Virus record (IMG/VR): IMGVR_UViG_3300037558_002528
Span: 1-62,876 of that record
DNA: 62,876 nt
Strand: one strand, 5' to 3'
From: a virus
The notes beneath the pieces were generated by a model that ran no database searches, was not told where the DNA came from, and saw only the letters and a program-made list of their open reading frames with translations. This document shows positions 59,746 through 62,876 of the stretch, in pieces. Every line of letters begins with the position of its first letter. Position 1 is the first letter of the stretch. A program made the position numbers and the translations under genes.

Positions 59746-59901
59746 ATGCAAGATCATAGTACGCCGGCGGACGCCGGTCAAACTCAGCGCGAGCAGCGCG
59801 TCATTCGAACCACGGATGGCGGCCGTTTCTCCAAGCAATCCCGCGAGCTGCTTGCGCGAGCCTATGCCGTCCTGGCGCTGACTGGAGGCCGTCATGAGTA
59901 A
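59746..59901 (+). CDS. 51-residue protein, function unknown
   Basis: MQDHSTPADAGQTQREQRVI... with AAAGGAAACACT before the ATG; it overlaps the next gene by 8 bp. Central FSKQSRELLARAYAVLAL could be helical. Probably a small regulator. Confidence 0.55.
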   Translation: MQDHSTPADAGQTQREQRVIRTTDGGRFSKQSRELLARAYAVLALTGGRHE

Positions 59902-60190
59902 CGTCGCCTCCATCAAGAAGATGGTGTCCGGCTCCAAGGTCGTCTCGCGCTACGGCGTGCACGCCTCTCACAGCGGAAACTGCACGCGCGTTGAGCAAAG
60001 CTTCGTCGCCCAGGGGCCGGCAGAAACGGCGGCAAACAAGGCTGCGCAGTTGCAGGCCTTGCTCCACATGACCTACGGAGAACAGGATTCTGCCTTTTCC
60101 CGCATGAACGAAGAGCTCCGGGACAACCTGATGTGGCTTGCCGCGGATCTGAGCGGCCAAATCCGCGTGCTGTGCGACTTGGCGAAGTGA
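59894..60190 (+). CDS. Hypothetical protein of the immI-like operon
   Basis: 98 residues from MSNVASIKKMVSGSKV. The C-terminal half is helical (NKAAQLQALLHMTYGEQDSA). Sits between the small regulators and the Rha gene, 7 bp before it. No domain recognised. Confidence 0.6.
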   Translation: MSNVASIKKMVSGSKVVSRYGVHASHSGNCTRVEQSFVAQGPAETAANKAAQLQALLHMTYGEQDSAFSRMNEELRDNLMWLAADLSGQIRVLCDLAK

Positions 60191-60197
60191 GGGCACG

Positions 60198-60806
60198 ATG
60201 ACGACTATTCAATTGGCAAATATCCAAGGTGAGGCGCGGGTGGATACCCGTGCAATGGCCGATCACCTTGGCAGGCAGCACCATAGCGTCTATAAGATGG
60301 TGAAAGACTACAAAGCCGACTTCGAGCAGCTCGGAATACTTCGATTTGAAATCGAAGAAATGGGAGGTAAGCGCGGGCAGCCTGAAAAGTACGCCATGCT
60401 GAACGAGGATCAGTGCTACCTGCTGCTGACCTTCTCGCGTAATACAGCGAAAGTCCGGCAATTGAAGGTCAATTTGGTGAGGGCCTTCAAACAGGCCCGC
60501 CTGGGCCAGAAACATACTACGGCGCGGGACCGCCTGCCGATGCAGCACAAGGTTCTGGAAATTGGCGTTGACCGTCGCGTTTCGCCCACAGTAGTGCAGG
60601 CGAACGTGAACCGCTATATGGGTGTCCGCCGCAGCCGGTACGCGTCGATGTTGCAGCTGGAGCAGGGCATTGGCCTTTGTGATAGATATCTCTCGCGCAC
60701 CGAAACCGCTGAGGACCAAAAGTGCATCAGCGAGAACCACGATGCCTTGTATGGCGAGTCGCGACAACTTTGCCTTCTCACCCTGGCGTATGTGCCTGAT
60801 CGTTAA
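60198..60806 (+). CDS. Rha-family phage regulatory / antirepressor-like protein
   Basis: 202 residues. The N-terminal 95 residues are the Rha domain: VDTRAMADHLGRQHHSVYKM, EEMGGKRGQPEKYAMLNEDQ, CYLLLTFSRNTAKVRQLKVN and LVRAFKQAR. The C-terminal half is unrelated to the common Ant partner domains as far as I can see. Rha/Ant proteins control lytic growth or antagonise repressors. Confidence 0.85.
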   Translation: MTTIQLANIQGEARVDTRAMADHLGRQHHSVYKMVKDYKADFEQLGILRFEIEEMGGKRGQPEKYAMLNEDQCYLLLTFSRNTAKVRQLKVNLVRAFKQARLGQKHTTARDRLPMQHKVLEIGVDRRVSPTVVQANVNRYMGVRRSRYASMLQLEQGIGLCDRYLSRTETAEDQKCISENHDALYGESRQLCLLTLAYVPDR

Positions 60807-60822
60807 GTCACAGCAGAACCAG

Positions 60823-60859
60823 GCCCCGAGCTTCCCGCGTGGAGGCTCGGGGCTTTTTT
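60823..60859 (+). terminator. Intrinsic terminator after the Rha gene
   Basis: GCCCCGAGC/GCTCGGGGC 9-bp stem (60823-60831 with 60845-60853), 13-nt loop, six T. Separates the immI-like operon from the LexA-box gene. Confidence 0.9.
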
Positions 60860-60947
60860 GCGTTCCTGCTGTCGTATCGGCTACAGCTTGTAAAGCGGAA
60901 ATATCGGCTGTGGCTTATGAGGCAGCCTATCTCTGCAGGTGTGGATA

Positions 60948-60967
60948 TACTGTTTGCTCATACAGTA
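60948..60967 (+). promoter_or_regulatory. LexA (SOS) box
   Basis: TACTGTTTGCTCATACAGTA: CTGT-N8-ACAG with TA at both ends, fully symmetric in the outer 5 bp. It lies 9 bp before the ATG of the gene at 60977. LexA would repress it until DNA damage. Confidence 0.85.
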
Positions 60968-60976
60968 TTTCTGACC

Positions 60977-61363
60977 ATGCCAAAGCGTCCCCTACACCTG
61001 AAGGATCCCCTATCGGTAGCCGAGCTGCGCCAGCTCTACCGCCAGAACCCAACGCCCGAGCTCGCCCGTGCGCTGTGGGAGATCGCGCGCCTGAAGCACC
61101 GCATGGAGCAATTCACCGAGGAATACATCAAGCTCATGGCCATGTGGCCACGGAACACCGGCGGCCGGCCTGTGCTGCTGGAAACCCTGAAGGCCGATAT
61201 GCTGGCCGAGACGCGTGAGGCATGGCCACGCCCGCGCGAGAAGGAAAATCCGCTGGATTTCAGGAAGGGAACCCAGTTCGCAGACCTGGACGATGAGCAC
61301 CCGGAAGACCGGTGGCTGATGGGGCAGTGGATCAAGAAGTACGGGCAACCGCCGGACTCCTGA
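60977..61363 (+). CDS. SOS-controlled phage protein, function unknown
   Basis: 128 residues from MPKRPLHLKDPLSVAELRQL. Helical in the first half (NPTPELARALWEIARLKHRM), basic-acidic in the second (WPRPREKENPLDFRKGTQF, WLMGQWIKKYGQPPDS). No conserved domain recognised. It is transcribed alone behind a LexA box and converges on the integrase. It may help induction or block a host function after damage. Confidence 0.75.
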   Translation: MPKRPLHLKDPLSVAELRQLYRQNPTPELARALWEIARLKHRMEQFTEEYIKLMAMWPRNTGGRPVLLETLKADMLAETREAWPRPREKENPLDFRKGTQFADLDDEHPEDRWLMGQWIKKYGQPPDS

Positions 61364-61376
61364 CGATGCCGCAGTT

Positions 61377-62597
61377 CTATGCAACCAGGTGCAGCGGCGG
61401 CCTGGCGGCTTCAACCAGCCGATCGATGTAATCTGACCAGTCCTGCATCATCTTGGTCCGCTCTGCGAGAAACTTGGCACGGTCGTATGCTTTATCCACC
61501 TTATTGCCCTTGGCGTGCGAGAGCTGCAGGTCCACTACCTCATGCCGATAGCCAAGCTCCTGCTTGAGCACGCCCATGGCAAGAGACCGGAAGCCATGCC
61601 CAGTCATCCTGCCGCCATAGCCGATGTTCTCCAGCACTTTCAGGATTGCACCGTCCGACATGTGGGTATCCGGACGGCGCTGGTTTGGGAAGACAAATTG
61701 GTGTCGTCCTGAAATTGGCTGCATCTCTCGGAAGAGTGCAACGCATTGCCAGGAGAGGGGTACCACGTGGCCGCGCCCCTTTTTCATCCGCTCAGGTGGA
61801 ATATCCCATACCGCCTTATCCAGATCCGGCTCCGTCCAGGGCACAGCGATCAGCTCGGTTGTCCGGACGAATGTCCTCATCATCAGCCACAGAGCTACCC
61901 GCGTGGCCGGGAACATGTGGTGCTTGCTGTTGACCAGGTCCTTGATGAACTGGGGAAATTCCTCGACGGTGATCGACGCGAAGTGGCCCTTCTTGGGCTT
62001 TTTCATCACGTCCTTGAGCGCGGCAGCCGGGTTGCCCTGGGTATCGCCGCAGACAATTGCAAAATTGAAAATACGGGCAACCATGCCACGGCAGCGGCTG
62101 GCGATCTCCAGTGCGCCGCGCTTCTCGATCTCGCGGAAGACCAGCAGCAGGCGCTGGGGGGTGATCTTGGCAATCGGATCCTGGCCGATCACAGGGAAGA
62201 CATCGGTCACAAGGCGATGCAGGTTCTCTTTCGCCGTGCCATCGCCCCATTCATCGCTGGCGGCCATGTGCGCATGCCACTCCCTGGCCACCACCTCAAA
62301 CGTTCGGGCCTGGGCCACTACTTGGGCGATCTTGCTGATCTGTTTCTCGACTGCAGGGTCATTGCCAGCCTTCAACATCCGGCGGGCGTCTTCCCATTTT
62401 TCCCTGGCATCGGCCAGCGAGACATCCGGATAGGTGCCCAGAGAAAGAGACTTTTGCTTGCCCCCGAACCGGTAAGCCCCAGTCCAGTACTTGCCGCCGC
62501 CAGGGTGGACTGACAGGGATAGTCCGCGCGCGTCGGACAACTTGTAGAGCTTTTCTTTCGGCTTTGCAGCACGGCATCCGGCGTCGGTAAGGGGCAT
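61377..62597 (-). CDS. int: Tyrosine integrase, P4-type
   Basis: 406 residues. N-terminal DUF4102 arm-binding domain (MPLTDAGCRAAKPKEKLYKL, KSLSLGTYPDVSLADAREKW), core-binding domain, then the catalytic domain: R in FVRTTELIAVPW, H-G-F-R in MTGHGFRSLAM, second His in QLSHAKGN, Tyr in DKAYDRAKFL. Integrates the phage at tRNA-Ser and excises it with the AlpA-like protein. No strong ribosome binding site; upstream repeats look like arm sites. Confidence 0.95.
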   Translation of the reverse strand: MPLTDAGCRAAKPKEKLYKLSDARGLSLSVHPGGGKYWTGAYRFGGKQKSLSLGTYPDVSLADAREKWEDARRMLKAGNDPAVEKQISKIAQVVAQARTFEVVAREWHAHMAASDEWGDGTAKENLHRLVTDVFPVIGQDPIAKITPQRLLLVFREIEKRGALEIASRCRGMVARIFNFAIVCGDTQGNPAAALKDVMKKPKKGHFASITVEEFPQFIKDLVNSKHHMFPATRVALWLMMRTFVRTTELIAVPWTEPDLDKAVWDIPPERMKKGRGHVVPLSWQCVALFREMQPISGRHQFVFPNQRRPDTHMSDGAILKVLENIGYGGRMTGHGFRSLAMGVLKQELGYRHEVVDLQLSHAKGNKVDKAYDRAKFLAERTKMMQDWSDYIDRLVEAARPPLHLVA

Positions 62598-62617
62598 TTG
62601 TTGGTGAATTTTTCAAT

Positions 62618-62636
62618 GTTGGTGAAATTCACCAAC
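62618..62636. repeat. Palindrome upstream of int, probable arm/operator site
   Basis: GTTGGTGAAATTCACCAAC, a 19-bp palindrome. A GTTGGTGAA copy occurs to the left (62600-62608) and TTACCAAC to the right (62641-62648). Repeats TTGGAACAA-C/T-TCA lie nearer attR (62728-62741 and 62749-62760). Typical of integrase arm sites, though autoregulation is possible. Confidence 0.65.
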
Positions 62637-62692
62637 GAATTTACCAACAAAATTTTGGGCACGCAACGCACAATGCGGAACAACATGAAACA

Positions 62693-62729
62693 AAAAAGCC
62701 GCTGAGACTTAGCGTCAAAGCGGCTTTTT
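62693..62729 (-). terminator. Phage-borne terminator downstream of tRNA-Ser
   Basis: 11-bp stem AAAAAGCCGCT/AGCGGCTTTTT with a 15-nt loop (62693-62703 with 62719-62729). On the minus strand it follows the tRNA 3' end by 32 bp, so it replaces the original terminator at 2430-2467. Confidence 0.82.
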
Positions 62730-62760
62730 GGAACAACTCAGAACTTCTTGGAACAATTCA

Positions 62761-62778
62761 TTGGCGGAGACGGAGGGA
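62761..62778. repeat. attR core, 18-bp direct repeat
   Basis: Identical to 2474-2491. It covers the encoded CCA end and 3' acceptor-stem/T-arm part of tRNA-Ser, so integration leaves the gene intact on this side. Confidence 0.95.
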
Positions 62779-62855
62779 TTCGAACCCTCGATACAGGTTT
62801 AAGCCCGTATGCTTCCTTAGCAGGGAAGTGCCTTCGACCACTCGGCCACGTCTCC
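62762..62855 (-). tRNA. tRNA-Ser (anticodon GCT)
   Basis: 94 nt including the encoded CCA. Anticodon arm CTTCC-CTGCTAA-GGAAG, long class II variable arm ATACGGGC...CCCGTAT, T-arm GAGGG-TTCGAAT-CCCTC, acceptor GGAGACG/CGTCTCC. Reads AGC and AGU. Integration site of the prophage. Confidence 0.97.
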
Positions 62856-62876
62856 ACACTGAAGGCTGTTATCGCA

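Overview
The window is GC-rich proteobacterial DNA, most probably from a Burkholderiales betaproteobacterium (Herbaspirillum-like is my guess from the flanking genes, not proven). It holds one apparently complete temperate phage genome of about 60.3 kb integrated at the 3' end of a tRNA-Ser(GCT) gene. Host DNA is limited to a partial GGDEF/EAL protein and sodC on the left (1-2473) and the tRNA-Ser on the right (62762-62855). An 18-bp direct repeat (2474-2491 and 62761-62778) marks attL and attR.

Left arm, mostly minus strand (2517-18164): a tightly coupled early operon with an AlpA-type excisionase candidate, small phage genes, a DUF1643 protein, an RtcB RNA ligase with a J-domain partner, a cytosine-C5 methyltransferase carrying seven internal repeats, an AAA ATPase, a DEDDh exonuclease, a putative single-strand annealing protein with a PD-(D/E)XK nuclease, and an HNH nuclease. 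Two plus-strand cargo genes interrupt it. A structured-RNA candidate lies in its leader (17404-17544).

Control region (18182-20522): a lambda-like switch with an S24-type CI repressor, a Cro-like protein and CII. Operator-like sites with one 6-7-6 architecture occur on both sides, like OL and OR. Downstream of the repressor, in the position of lambda rexAB, sit a small basic protein and a two-TM SLATT-like protein.

Right early region, plus strand (20519-31273): a helicase-methyltransferase fusion, a GNAT/Mom-like protein, a DUF1376 replication protein whose gene contains an origin-like GGGACA array, RusA, an MmcB-like nuclease, many small genes and a probable late antiterminator. Late region (31422-58766): two phage tRNAs, an Fn3/SGNH-hydrolase protein, terminase, portal, capsid, a contractile tail (DUF3383 sheath), baseplate, fibre, an acyltransferase of lysogenic-conversion type, and lysis genes (holin candidates, lambda R-like endolysin, nested Rz/Rz1).

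Right end (58945-62760): a second regulatory locus resembling P22 immI (two Arc-type ribbon-helix-helix genes and a Rha/Ant-like protein, with palindromes in the promoter), a gene behind a near-perfect LexA box, and the integrase. All family names come from sequence recognition by eye; no database search was run.
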